A stretch of 64,000 bases of DNA, from the NCBI GenBank assembly GCA_945831805.1, contig CAMADY010000002.1:1-64000 (forward strand). Direction: 5' to 3'. The DNA comes from an uncultured Prevotellaceae bacterium (GTDB lineage: Bacteria > Bacteroidota > Bacteroidia > Bacteroidales > Bacteroidaceae). The notes under the pieces are model-generated. The model searched no databases. It saw nothing but the letters and a program-made list of their open reading frames with translations, and was not told where the DNA came from. The position numbers and the translations under genes are program-made. Of this stretch, positions 20,550-30,840 are shown piece after piece; the stretch's first letter is position 1, and every line of letters begins with the position of its first letter.

Positions 20550-20578
20550 ATCTGTGTCCTCTGTGACATCTGTGGGAC
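20550..20578. repeat. 9-nt-period TCTGTG array
   Basis: tctgtgtcctctgtgacatctgtgggac. Confidence 0.6.
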
Positions 20579-20607
20579 AAAAATATAAAACTAAATAACA
20601 CTCAAAA

Positions 20608-23600
20608 ATGAAAAAACTAACAAAACTACTCAACAACCAGGGACAGGCATGCCCATACCTCTCCCGGCAAATGATGAGCCTCTTACTCCTCCTGCTCACA
20701 ATCATCGCAGGAAGTAATAAGGTATGGGCGGAAAATACGCTATTCACTACGAACTTTGGAGAATCCAAATGGTCTAGCTACTCATCAATTTCTAATGGAA
20801 CAACAGCTAATGGTATTACTTTTATTGGCAATATGACTATTAGCAATGGTCAACTAAACGCTGGTTCTAATGATAGATATTTAGCTATTCCTGTTACAAA
20901 TGTAAATGGTAATATTACAATTTCTATTGAAGGATCATCTAAGTTCAGATATAATGTTATAGAAGGTGAAGAAACAAGTGAAAAACCAGGTTCGTTTGAT
21001 AATAATGATTCTCAGACTATAACAAAAGAAAATCTTGTTAGAAGTAATTATGTTATTTGGATTAAACCTACAGATTCTTCTAGAATATACTCTTCTATCA
21101 CTATCACCACTCCTGAAGGTGGCGCTCCTTCTCCTGTTTCAGGCACGTTCTTCTATTTGAAGGACGTGAAGACAAATGAAACACCAGTTGGTGCTGGAGA
21201 AAAAATGAATCTTACGTCTTTTGATGCGACAATAAAAGGTGGTTCCGTTTCTGTGTATAACGGACATAGTACTACGGGATCTCAGATGTTGTATAATAAC
21301 TCTATTAAAATCAATAGTAGCGGAAATAGCCGTGTTGAGATAACATTAGATAATGCACTCGCAAATGGTGATATCATTACTATTGATGAAGCAAAGAACT
21401 ATTACATCTCAAAAGATGGAACGAAAGGAAGTATAACTACAACTGATGGAAGTTATACAGTCGGTTCTCAGTCTGACAATCTTAATGGCTCTACTACTCT
21501 TTATGTTTGGAATAATAAAGATGATAGTTCTACAGCAAACACTATTTATAGCATATCTATCAAGCGTGGTAATGACCCTAGAGTAACCTTTGACGCTAAC
21601 GGTGGTGAAGGTTCTATGCCTGCACAGGAGATTATTGCTAATGAGGCAACAAACCTGACTGATAATACATTTACAAAGGCTGGCTATACCTTCAAGGGAT
21701 GGAATACTCAGAGTGATGGTACAGGTACAGCATACGCTGATGGCGCATCTATCAACATTGATACAGACATTACTCTCTATGCTCAGTGGAAATCTTCGGC
21801 TTGCGAGATAACAAATGTAACAGCAGGTGTCGCAGAAGATCAGAAATACGAGAGTTCATTTGATGAAGCAACAAAGACATACACTGTCCTGATTCCTTTT
21901 GAGGATAGAGGTATAGTTTCTGGTGAAACTGACTATTATGATTTCGCTTATACTTTGTCTGCTGGTGCAAATGTTAATGACGCAAACAAGAGAAAGTCTT
22001 GCCCTACTACTGCAGGTGGTAAGAATACTTTGACTCTTGTTGTAACAGCGGAGGATGGTGTAACACAGAAGACATGGAAGTTAGTTCTTGAACGTGGTGC
22101 AGCTCCTATTGTTGCTCATACAGTATCGTTTGATGTTGATGGTAAGGGTGGTACTGTTGCAAACATGCAGGAATCAGCGCCAGAGACAGGTATAACCCTT
22201 CCTAAGGTTACACCTATTCCTGACCATACATTCCTTGGCTGGGATTCTAACAATGATGGAACAGCAGACCTCTTTGCTGGTGATCCATACAAACCATTGG
22301 CAGACATTACTCTCAAGGCAATCTATCGTGCAGAAAGTGCAACTGTTGGTGCAGCTAATTCTCAGTGGTGGACAAACTTCTCTGAGTTCTGTCAGTTGAA
22401 TAAGGACAATAGCATTGGCTTCACATTCACAAATAACGGTGGTAATGATAATACCTATGAAAACTGGGTAATGATTGTTACGGACAATGCAGAAGGCCAT
22501 GCTCTTGACGGCAATCCGAATGTTGGTAGCAACGAACTTTACCTTCTCCGTCCAGACGGGAACGCATGGGGTAATGGTGCAACAGGAAGAACATCACAAT
22601 TGTATAAAGACAAAGGTAACGGAGAATATGGTGAAGTTACTGTAGATGGTGGTTCTGCAGAAGCAAAGACTGCATTCATCAACGCAATGAAGAATGCAAC
22701 TGTGGATCTTCGCATCTCTTACGAAGACCAGTATATCTATACTATTGCGAAGATTACAAGTACGAACGGAAACTACATTCTTGTTGACAAGAGTGGAAGT
22801 ATTGGTTCTGCTGAAAATGTTTGGATTTCTTTCACAACAGAGAAATCATATATAACATTTACAGGACAGAAGACAAACCAACCTTCTGTTAAGGTAACAA
22901 CAGCTCATACAGGCGAAGGCTCTACAGCTGCTAAGATTGCAGGTGGTATTCAGCTTTTCCCAGACAGACCTATTGCAAATGGAACAGAGGTTGTATTCCA
23001 GGCAACACCAGCTGCTGGCTATTCTCTCGTAAACTGGACTGATGCCGAAAGCAATGAAATAAGCACACAGACAGACTTCACAAAGGCTATAGAAGCAAAT
23101 GTAACATATACAGCAAACTTTGCACAGACATATAACTATTCTGTTGTTGCAAAAGCTGGTGCTGTAGAATTGAAGACAATTAAAGAGGGTTCTGTTGTAG
23201 CAGGTTCAAACGTTACTGTGCATTATCCTAAGTACATTCTTAACGAAGGTACAATGTATGAGATTGCAAAGAATGGTAGTCACCCAGATTATGGCGTTAC
23301 ATTCACACCTGACGCCGACAACTATGTTAAAGAGATTACCTATACTGCTTCTGCACTTGAAAATGTAGTATATTATACAGAAGCAGAGGATTTGAGGTCT
23401 TATACAACATGCGCTACCGGTAATGGTTCTGCTGTAGGTTCTAATGGTAAGGTGGCGCGAGGCACAAACAACAATGTCACAACTCTTTCTCCTGGTAAAT
23501 ATAAGATTTGGGCAAAGGGAGTTTCCAATTCATCTCGTACAGCAACATTCACAGTAGGCTCAATCGATGTTTTCTCGTTTGCTTTCAACGGAAATTATAA

Positions 23601-26600
23601 TGAGCAAACTTCAGACGAATTTACTGTTAATACAGAATCAGTTTTGAAGGTTAGTACTAGTGGTTCAGATAGTGACGGTCTTGACTGTTTTTACATTATC
23701 CGAACAGGTGATGCTGTTACATACAACGTAACTCAGGCTACAAGCACTGGTGGCTCTATCAAGTCAAGCGTTAACCTTACACAGCCTGTTCCTGCTGGCA
23801 CAAATATTACGTTTACTGCAACTGCAAACTACTGGTATCAGGTTGAAAACTGGTATGACGAAGCACCAGACCCTGATGTACAGCTTGCTGGTGCAGTGAA
23901 TACATGCGACGTAACAGTTAATGCTGATATGAACGTAAAGGTTAACTTCATACGTTATTATAATGTAGCAGTCACAACAACTGCTGGTGGTACCGTTGCT
24001 TTGAAGAATGAGGCCGGTACAGAAGATATTGCAGCTGATGCACCATTGAAGAGAGGTACTAAGGTTAAAGCAATAGCTACGCCTGCTTCTGGTTATCATT
24101 TCGTTAGATGGGAGGCAAATGGAGTTGAAGTATCTAACTCACAGGCAGAATATCAGAAGAAGGTAGAAGAGTACGCAGGTGCTAATGCAACACTCATCAC
24201 TCTCAACGCAGTATTTGAGGAGGATGCAGTAGCTGTTGCTGTTCCTACAGCTGATAAAACAAATGGATCTTCTATCAATCTTGGTGATAAGATTACACTG
24301 TCTGCAGAGACAGGTGCTACCATTCATTATATCTGGGCAAGCGTTTCAGGTCTTTATACTACAGTAGCAGACATGCAGGCAGAATCTGATCGCTTGAAGT
24401 CTTCTACAACAAACACTATACAGACATCAACCAATACCGTAGGTTCTCGTTTTCTCTATGTTTATGCACAGAAGGGTAACTGGACTAGTGACGTTGTATG
24501 CTTTAACTATACAGCGCAAATCCTCGCTGGTGAAGCAACTGTACTTGAGGTGCGTGGTGCTAGGCATACTGGCGATGCTCCATATTACTTCACAAATAGT
24601 GTGAATACAACGGATGTGAAGTTCGAACGTAACGACAACGACTACAATCTGGATGCAAAGGTATCTCCCTTAGCTGCTGACCAGGCTTCTTCTGCGATCG
24701 GTGTAGGAGTCCCTAAAAAGGTTGATGGTGATTATCCAATTACGATTAACCTCAATTCAACATCGGCATCAAAGATTGTTGTTGCTGTAAATGGTGTTGG
24801 TGCAAGCCGTACTATTAGTAAAATTGAAGTTGATGATGAACAAGTTAATAGCTGGACACAAACACCTTCTTCATTCGGTAATACAAAGCCTAATACAACT
24901 CGCGTTGAAATTTCAGGTCTGAACATTGCACAGGGAAGTAAAGTTACGATACATTTCAGTAACTCAACCAATGTTTATTACTTCGAAGTTTACTCTACAT
25001 CGCAGATTAACGCTCCGAAGATTAAGGACAATGGTGACAGAAGTGCTACTATCACAAGTAAGACAGATGGTACTACTATCTATTACAAGACTTACACAGA
25101 GAAGCCTGTATCAATTCCTTCTAAAGATGAATTGACATCAACTCTTACAGATGGTAAGACTGCAAAGGTAGAAAGCACAAGCTATGTTTATGCTTATGCC
25201 GAGAAGAATAGTCAGAAGTCAGACATCACAGAAGGTATCATCAATGTAGCAACTACTCCAAGTCTTTCTTGCCGACCTGTTGCTGTAAATTTGAGTGTTG
25301 ACGATCCAAACTTGTCAAATACTCAGCAGATTGCTACAGTTGCAACAATGAACAAGGAGGTTGTAACTGGTAACTACACTTATAGCTACACTAGCGATAA
25401 GGAAACTGTTGCTACAGTGAGCAACACTGGTCTTATCACAGCTGCTGGTGCTGGTTCTGCAAAGATTACTATCACTGCAAAATCTGGTGATGACGTAGTT
25501 GCTACAGACGAGGTAATCGTTGTTGTTACAGACAAGGATATGATTACTCCTGAGTTTACATGGAATGGTACTCAGTTTGATGTCGTTGTGAACAATAAGT
25601 TCAACGACAAGACTCCAAAGGCATACAAGGAGGTAACACTTAATGCAGAACAGCGCTTTGTTGACATCACTACTGGTTATAACATAACTTACTTCAGCAG
25701 TAATGACAATGCAAGTGTTGATAAAAATGGTGTCGTTACAGGTCTCAAGATTGGTCAGGCTACTATAACTGCTGTATTCATTGCAAAGGATGAATATGCA
25801 GGTTCTTACAACCCTGGTATTGCAACAATCATTGCAAACGTAAAGGTTGGTGGTGCAGTTCCACTTAATGTGGAGGTTTCTAACAATCCACCAACGATAG
25901 ACCTCTCTACTGCATCTCTTACTTATCAGTCAAAGACTCCAACACTTGTAGCAGCTCAATACACACCTCTGAGCAACAGTGAGTGGTTCGCTACATATGA
26001 GTCTGATAACTGGAACGTAGCAACTGTTGACGTAAATGGTCTTGTTACTGCTCACAATGTAGGTGAGGCACACATTGTTGTTGCTTACATGCCAAATCAG
26101 GATGGTCAGTATGCAGAAGACTTCAATGCCTTCGTACATACCTATACTATTAGGGTCGTTGATCCAACACGCTTCATTATCACTCAGGGATATGGCTACG
26201 ATGAATCGACAGGGCATTCTACCATATTCCCATTGTCAACTGTTACAGACAATAACAAGTACGTAACAATGACATTCGGCGGATGGCGTGGCGTGAACGG
26301 TACTGATGAAACATATTATAATAGTGGCAGTAAACGCGATGAAGGAACAGAATATAATGGAGGCCGTGACTATTGGGGTGGTAAAGGCGATGCAGGTAAG
26401 ACTGATGCTGCTGGTGCGAGCCCTGACTATCCATACGCTGTAACATCAAAGAGCGGTGGTAACCCAATATCAGAGACTATAGGCAAGGGTTATAATCCAA
26501 CAAATGCAACCCAGTTCTCTGTTCCTTGTCGTGGTGCATACCTCATGTACGAACCTTCTGTTGACGGTGTTCTTACAGTAAACATTCTTCAGAATGGTGT

Positions 26601-27813
26601 TCTTGATGCAAAGGACTTTAGTAAAGCTTCTCCAGGACGTCTTGTTTACATCGTGGATGAGTTTGGTCATGTGGTTAATCCTACTGCTTACGGCATGGCT
26701 TCTGACGTTAGAAACTGGAAGATTGGTGACAAGGCAGATAATGGTAATCTGTTGACAGAGGCAATCTACAAAGATGCTCTCTCTAAACTTGGTCTTCCAG
26801 AGTCTGATTATACCTCAGGTACTCATGCTCCAGGCAATGTAGAATCTGTAATTCCATACAACCAGGGCTATGCAGTACTCCGAAAGGGTCCTTCATTCTA
26901 TACCTTCGATGTTAAGGCTGGTAAGAAGTACTACATCTTCGGTAATGGTACAAAGAACGGTTTCTATGGATTCAAGTTCGTTAAGTCAAATAGCTTCTCT
27001 GCTACAGACGTAACTATCTCTACAGAAAGTGGCGTGTCTAAGGTTAATGACGGTGCAGACTTGACTATGAATGCAGCTATTGCAAAGTATAACGACAAGC
27101 CTGTTGTAATCAGGGAATATGACCGCAACTTCACTGCTGGCATTTGGACTCCATTGGTATTGCCTTATTCAATGAACGACATTCAGGTTAAGGCTATCTT
27201 CGGTGACGGTGTTGACATTCTCTATGTTGACGACGTTCAGGGACAGACAATCAAGATGTCTCACCACTTCTATAAGACAATTGTTGCTGGTAAGTCTTGT
27301 CTCATCAAGCCTTCAAAGGCTGTTATGTCTCTCGCTACAACAGATATTACTAAGGATGGCGTAGCTTATCCATACGTGACATTCTCTAATGCAGCCATCA
27401 CAGGCTTCTCTGACTACACCTCAAGCAAGCAGGAGACTAATTTTACTTGGTCTGCATCATATGATTCACAGGCAGTTACTGGTGGTGACTACTACATCAG
27501 TACAAAGGATGGTAACTTCACACGCTTGGCTGCTGGTAAAAACTCTACTTTGAAGGGTTGTCGTGCATTCCTTAAGAAGACGAATCCAGAGGCAGAGCCA
27601 GTGGCTCTCTCTGTCAAGATGTCAAGTTTCATGGATGACGAGGACGTTCCAACAGAAATAGAGATGGTTATCGTTGATGAAAACACAGATGAAATAACTG
27701 TTGTTACTAAGGACGACATCATCTATAATCTGGTTGGACAGCCAGTAAATCGCAGCAGTATGAAGTCTGGTGAGGTTTATATCGTGAATGGTAAAAAGTT
27801 TGTTGCTAACTAA
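20608..27813 (+). CDS. large secreted/surface protein with InlB-type (List-Bact) and Big_2-like repeats
   Basis: 2401 aa; signal peptide; VTFDANGGEGSMP..FKGWNTQSDGTGTAYADG; C-terminal IIYNLVGQPVNRSSMKSGEVYIVNGKKFVAN. Confidence 0.85.
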   Translation: MKKLTKLLNNQGQACPYLSRQMMSLLLLLLTIIAGSNKVWAENTLFTTNFGESKWSSYSSISNGTTANGITFIGNMTISNGQLNAGSNDRYLAIPVTNVNGNITISIEGSSKFRYNVIEGEETSEKPGSFDNNDSQTITKENLVRSNYVIWIKPTDSSRIYSSITITTPEGGAPSPVSGTFFYLKDVKTNETPVGAGEKMNLTSFDATIKGGSVSVYNGHSTTGSQMLYNNSIKINSSGNSRVEITLDNALANGDIITIDEAKNYYISKDGTKGSITTTDGSYTVGSQSDNLNGSTTLYVWNNKDDSSTANTIYSISIKRGNDPRVTFDANGGEGSMPAQEIIANEATNLTDNTFTKAGYTFKGWNTQSDGTGTAYADGASINIDTDITLYAQWKSSACEITNVTAGVAEDQKYESSFDEATKTYTVLIPFEDRGIVSGETDYYDFAYTLSAGANVNDANKRKSCPTTAGGKNTLTLVVTAEDGVTQKTWKLVLERGAAPIVAHTVSFDVDGKGGTVANMQESAPETGITLPKVTPIPDHTFLGWDSNNDGTADLFAGDPYKPLADITLKAIYRAESATVGAANSQWWTNFSEFCQLNKDNSIGFTFTNNGGNDNTYENWVMIVTDNAEGHALDGNPNVGSNELYLLRPDGNAWGNGATGRTSQLYKDKGNGEYGEVTVDGGSAEAKTAFINAMKNATVDLRISYEDQYIYTIAKITSTNGNYILVDKSGSIGSAENVWISFTTEKSYITFTGQKTNQPSVKVTTAHTGEGSTAAKIAGGIQLFPDRPIANGTEVVFQATPAAGYSLVNWTDAESNEISTQTDFTKAIEANVTYTANFAQTYNYSVVAKAGAVELKTIKEGSVVAGSNVTVHYPKYILNEGTMYEIAKNGSHPDYGVTFTPDADNYVKEITYTASALENVVYYTEAEDLRSYTTCATGNGSAVGSNGKVARGTNNNVTTLSPGKYKIWAKGVSNSSRTATFTVGSIDVFSFAFNGNYNEQTSDEFTVNTESVLKVSTSGSDSDGLDCFYIIRTGDAVTYNVTQATSTGGSIKSSVNLTQPVPAGTNITFTATANYWYQVENWYDEAPDPDVQLAGAVNTCDVTVNADMNVKVNFIRYYNVAVTTTAGGTVALKNEAGTEDIAADAPLKRGTKVKAIATPASGYHFVRWEANGVEVSNSQAEYQKKVEEYAGANATLITLNAVFEEDAVAVAVPTADKTNGSSINLGDKITLSAETGATIHYIWASVSGLYTTVADMQAESDRLKSSTTNTIQTSTNTVGSRFLYVYAQKGNWTSDVVCFNYTAQILAGEATVLEVRGARHTGDAPYYFTNSVNTTDVKFERNDNDYNLDAKVSPLAADQASSAIGVGVPKKVDGDYPITINLNSTSASKIVVAVNGVGASRTISKIEVDDEQVNSWTQTPSSFGNTKPNTTRVEISGLNIAQGSKVTIHFSNSTNVYYFEVYSTSQINAPKIKDNGDRSATITSKTDGTTIYYKTYTEKPVSIPSKDELTSTLTDGKTAKVESTSYVYAYAEKNSQKSDITEGIINVATTPSLSCRPVAVNLSVDDPNLSNTQQIATVATMNKEVVTGNYTYSYTSDKETVATVSNTGLITAAGAGSAKITITAKSGDDVVATDEVIVVVTDKDMITPEFTWNGTQFDVVVNNKFNDKTPKAYKEVTLNAEQRFVDITTGYNITYFSSNDNASVDKNGVVTGLKIGQATITAVFIAKDEYAGSYNPGIATIIANVKVGGAVPLNVEVSNNPPTIDLSTASLTYQSKTPTLVAAQYTPLSNSEWFATYESDNWNVATVDVNGLVTAHNVGEAHIVVAYMPNQDGQYAEDFNAFVHTYTIRVVDPTRFIITQGYGYDESTGHSTIFPLSTVTDNNKYVTMTFGGWRGVNGTDETYYNSGSKRDEGTEYNGGRDYWGGKGDAGKTDAAGASPDYPYAVTSKSGGNPISETIGKGYNPTNATQFSVPCRGAYLMYEPSVDGVLTVNILQNGVLDAKDFSKASPGRLVYIVDEFGHVVNPTAYGMASDVRNWKIGDKADNGNLLTEAIYKDALSKLGLPESDYTSGTHAPGNVESVIPYNQGYAVLRKGPSFYTFDVKAGKKYYIFGNGTKNGFYGFKFVKSNSFSATDVTISTESGVSKVNDGADLTMNAAIAKYNDKPVVIREYDRNFTAGIWTPLVLPYSMNDIQVKAIFGDGVDILYVDDVQGQTIKMSHHFYKTIVAGKSCLIKPSKAVMSLATTDITKDGVAYPYVTFSNAAITGFSDYTSSKQETNFTWSASYDSQAVTGGDYYISTKDGNFTRLAAGKNSTLKGCRAFLKKTNPEAEPVALSVKMSSFMDDEDVPTEIEMVIVDENTDEITVVTKDDIIYNLVGQPVNRSSMKSGEVYIVNGKKFVAN

Positions 27814-27832
27814 TCGAATGGAGGACTAGAAA

Positions 27833-28039
27833 ATGAAGAAACAATATGTTTTCCCAACTGTCTCCTTCGAAGAAATAGAGACGAACGGTATCATGGATAT
27901 TAACACCAGTGGTGGTACAAATGTTACTACAGGTGTGACAGGTGAAAGCTATGGAGATAAACCTGATGTCACCGAAGAAGAAGGAGATGGTAGTGACCTT
28001 GCCAAGAAAGGCTCCTTCATCTGGGACGATGAGTTCTAG
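27833..28039 (+). CDS. small MKKxYxxP-type hypothetical protein (68 aa)
   Basis: MKKQYVFPTVSFEEIETNGIMDINTSGG; directly downstream of the surface protein. Confidence 0.6.
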   Translation: MKKQYVFPTVSFEEIETNGIMDINTSGGTNVTTGVTGESYGDKPDVTEEEGDGSDLAKKGSFIWDDEF

Positions 28040-28138
28040 CCTCATCGCTTGCTAGCTACACATTATTTATATATATAGGCATTCAGCCACACTTCTTCTT
28101 TAACAGGGGGAGTGTGGCTGAAGTCGTTAGGAGCCCCT
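28012..28138 (+). repeat. ~125-bp imperfect direct repeat, copy 1 (includes hairpin)
   Basis: cttcatctgg..acgatgagttcta..cctca....acacattatttatatata.aggca.tcagcca.acttcttctt.aacag.gggagtgtggctgaagtcgttaggagcccct shared with copy 2. Confidence 0.9.
28083..28121 (+). terminator. hairpin TCAGCCACACT/AGTGTGGCTGA
   Basis: 11-bp perfect inverted repeat downstream of stop at 28039; no strong T tract. Confidence 0.5.
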
Positions 28139-28204
28139 CCCCTGCCTTGCAGGCATCCCCTCCCGAGGGCGGGGAATAGTGGCTTGCACAAAATATCGCA
28201 GGAA

Positions 28205-28240
28205 ATGTTTGGAGGTTTGAAAAATAATTTGTAATTTTGC
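28205..28240 (+). promoter_or_regulatory. Promoter of TA module 2
   Basis: ATGTTTGG-N19-TAATTTTGC. Confidence 0.75.
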
Positions 28241-28268
28241 AAGCAGAAACATAAAAGAGTTGAGAATT

Positions 28269-28514
28269 ATGACAGCACTAACATTACAGTTTGAGGAAAA
28301 GATGTTTACTCATCTTAAAAGGAAAGCAGATGACATTGGATATAGTATTGATGCCTATATCATGTATCTGCTTGCTGCTGACTTTGATAAGACAGAGGAG
28401 AAGAAGTCTGAAGACAATATAGACACTTTGTTAGGTTCTATGCAGTTTCATAGTGGGGTGGTGCCTGTTACGGAGAATGGTAAGTGTGCCGTAGCAGAAA
28501 TGAAATATCTATAG
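28269..28514 (+). CDS. putative antitoxin
   Basis: Small ORF upstream of PIN toxin; EEKMFTHLKRKADDIGYSIDAYIMYLLA. Confidence 0.7.
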   Translation: MTALTLQFEEKMFTHLKRKADDIGYSIDAYIMYLLAADFDKTEEKKSEDNIDTLLGSMQFHSGVVPVTENGKCAVAEMKYL

Positions 28515-28517
28515 GCT

Positions 28518-28931
28518 ATGAAGGTTTTTATAGATACGAACGTACTTTTGGATTTCATGTGCCAGCGTGCACCTTTCTACAAAGAAGTGTACGCCATTTT
28601 CAGAAAGGCGGCATTGCATGAGATAGATATTGTAGTCAGTGCTCTGACGATTGTCAATACACAATATACTGCGAGAAAGTATGGTCTTTCTTCGGAGGAT
28701 GTGTGTTCGGCTATCAGAAATATCCTGACTCTGATTTCCGTTTCTCCTATAGATGGTGAAATGGTGAAGCAGGCATATTCTATGCCCGACAAGGACAAGG
28801 AGGATGTCTTGCAGTTCTTATCTGCAAGGTCTGTTGATGCAGACATTATTGTCAGTCGCGATAAAAAGGGATTCTTAAACTCTCCTGTACCAGTGTTTAC
28901 TCCTCAGGAGTATCTTGTTCGTGAGCCTTGA
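28518..28931 (+). CDS. PIN-domain toxin
   Basis: MKVFIDTNVLLDFMCQRAPFYKE ... DADIIVSRDKKGF. Confidence 0.88.
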   Translation: MKVFIDTNVLLDFMCQRAPFYKEVYAIFRKAALHEIDIVVSALTIVNTQYTARKYGLSSEDVCSAIRNILTLISVSPIDGEMVKQAYSMPDKDKEDVLQFLSARSVDADIIVSRDKKGFLNSPVPVFTPQEYLVREP

Positions 28932-28949
28932 TAGATCTTTGCTCCACAT

Positions 28950-29074
28950 CTTCATCTGGAAACGATGAGTTCTAACCTCACCATTTGTTAGATACACATT
29001 ATTTATATATACAGGCAGTCAGCCATACTTCTTCTTCAACAGAGGGAGTGTGGCTGAAGTCGTTAGGAGCCCCT
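28950..29074 (+). repeat. ~125-bp imperfect direct repeat, copy 2
   Basis: See copy 1 at 28012-28138. Confidence 0.9.
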
Positions 29075-29255
29075 GCCTTTTGGGAAAAGGGGTCATGGGA
29101 TAAAAAGAAAAATTAATGGGACTATCTACAACTTGACTCCCATTAAAGAGACGCTTCGCTGAAACGAAAATTAATCGCAAATTAATCGTGAATTTTTCGG
29201 AAATTATTAAATCATATGTCAGTTTGCCGCGTATTGAAGCAAGCGTCATCGGTCT

Positions 29256-29678
29256 CTATCGTTTCCGCTTAGCGCAGTCAGGGCAGATACCTTTGATGAT
29301 GTACTCGGCTTCGCGAACCTGGAAGCCTTCGGGGATTGGAACTTCGGGTATCTCGACGCTCTCCAGACAGTAGGTGTGATGGCAGACGATGCAGGTGAGG
29401 TGGACGTGACCGTGGTGATGATGGTGGTCGGAGCAGTGGCAAACGCAGTATTTCTGTATGCCGGAGCCATCGTCTATAAGATGCAGAAGTCCCTTTTCCG
29501 CAAACAGTGTCAGTGTGCGGAAAAGGGATGAGTTGTCCATAGTGGGCAGTACGCCCGCCATATCGAGAAGCGAGAAGGCTCCGTTCATCTTTGCGAATGC
29601 CTTCATCACGAGGATGCGGTTGGCGGTGACACGGATGCCGAGGCTTGTCAGGGTTTCTTCGTAGTCTGTGTGAGTCAT
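29256..29678 (-). CDS. Fur-family transcriptional regulator (Zur-like)
   Basis: GIRVTANRILVMKAF, HHHHHGHVHLTCIVCHHTYCLE, CPDC. Confidence 0.88.
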   Translation of the reverse strand: MTHTDYEETLTSLGIRVTANRILVMKAFAKMNGAFSLLDMAGVLPTMDNSSLFRTLTLFAEKGLLHLIDDGSGIQKYCVCHCSDHHHHHGHVHLTCIVCHHTYCLESVEIPEVPIPEGFQVREAEYIIKGICPDCAKRKR

Positions 29679-29712
29679 GTATTTTCTCTTCGTTCTTCAC
29701 TCATAACTTATA

Positions 29713-30657
29713 TTACAGTGGGTATTCGTCGAAGGCGAAGAGTACGGTTGAGAGGTATCGTTCGCCGGTATCTGGGAGGAGGGCGACGATCTTCTTGCCC
29801 TTGTTCTCCGGACGCTTGGCGAGGAGCTGTGCACCGTATGCTGCCGCACCGGAAGAGATACCGACGAGGAGTCCTTCCTGCTGTGCGAGCTCACGGCCAG
29901 TGCGGATAGCATCATCGCTGTCGATGTCGAGAACCTCGTCAATGAGGTCGCCGTTGTATGTCTTAGGAACGAATCCCGCACCGATGCCCTGTATCTTATG
30001 AGGACCGCTTGGCTGACCGTTCAGCACTGCTGAGGTAGAAGGCTCCACGGCATATACCTTTATGTCAGGATTCTGCTCCTTGAGGTACTTCGCGATGCCG
30101 CTGACGGTGCCGCCGGTACCAACGCCAGCCACGAAGATGTCTATATCGCCAGCGGTCTGCTTCCACAGCTCAGGACCAGTCGTAGCATAGTGCTTTGCTG
30201 GGTTTGCGGGATTCTCAAATTGCTGGAGTATAACGGCGCCAGGTATGGAGTCGCGCAGCTCTTCGGCAGCCTTGATGGCACCAGCCATTCCCTCCTTGCC
30301 GCTTGTCAGTCGCACCTCTGCACCATACGCCTTCACGAGGTTGCGGCGCTCGATGGACATCGTCTCAGGCATTGTCAGTATGAGGTGATAGCCCTTTACG
30401 GCACTGACGAGTGCGAGGCCCACGCCGGTGTTGCCTGATGTAGGCTCAATGATTGTAGCGCCTGGCTTCAGGATGCCCTTCTGCTCTGCATCCTCTATCA
30501 TGGCGAGTGCGATACGATCCTTCACGCTTCCGCCTGGGTTGAAAAACTCCACCTTTGCGATGATTGGTGTCTCCAGTCCTTTCTGTGCTGAGAACTTATT
30601 GAGTTCGAGGAGCGGTGTGTTGCCTACCAGCTCCGTAAGTGATTTTGCTATTGCCAT
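29713..30657 (-). CDS. cysK: cysteine synthase A
   Basis: [33 protein letters not shown]. Confidence 0.95.
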   Translation of the reverse strand: MAIAKSLTELVGNTPLLELNKFSAQKGLETPIIAKVEFFNPGGSVKDRIALAMIEDAEQKGILKPGATIIEPTSGNTGVGLALVSAVKGYHLILTMPETMSIERRNLVKAYGAEVRLTSGKEGMAGAIKAAEELRDSIPGAVILQQFENPANPAKHYATTGPELWKQTAGDIDIFVAGVGTGGTVSGIAKYLKEQNPDIKVYAVEPSTSAVLNGQPSGPHKIQGIGAGFVPKTYNGDLIDEVLDIDSDDAIRTGRELAQQEGLLVGISSGAAAYGAQLLAKRPENKGKKIVALLPDTGERYLSTVLFAFDEYPL

Positions 30658-30794
30658 AGTTTTGTTCCTTTCCTTATTTTTTTGTTTGTGTATTTATCTT
30701 TGTCTTGTTTCGTTTGCAAAATTACAAAATAATCTTGATATCTGACAGAAAACATCAGAAAATTTATCAGAAAATTTAATTTCTCCTTTTTTCT

Positions 30795-30840
30795 CGAAGC
30801 GGAGGGGGTGCAAGGACTATTGAGCTGAGTGAGGGGCTCC
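30795..30840. repeat. Family C GC-rich repeat abutting metY stop codon
   Basis: gaagcggagggggtgcaaggactattgagctgagtgaggggctcc; matches 56203-56246. Confidence 0.8.
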
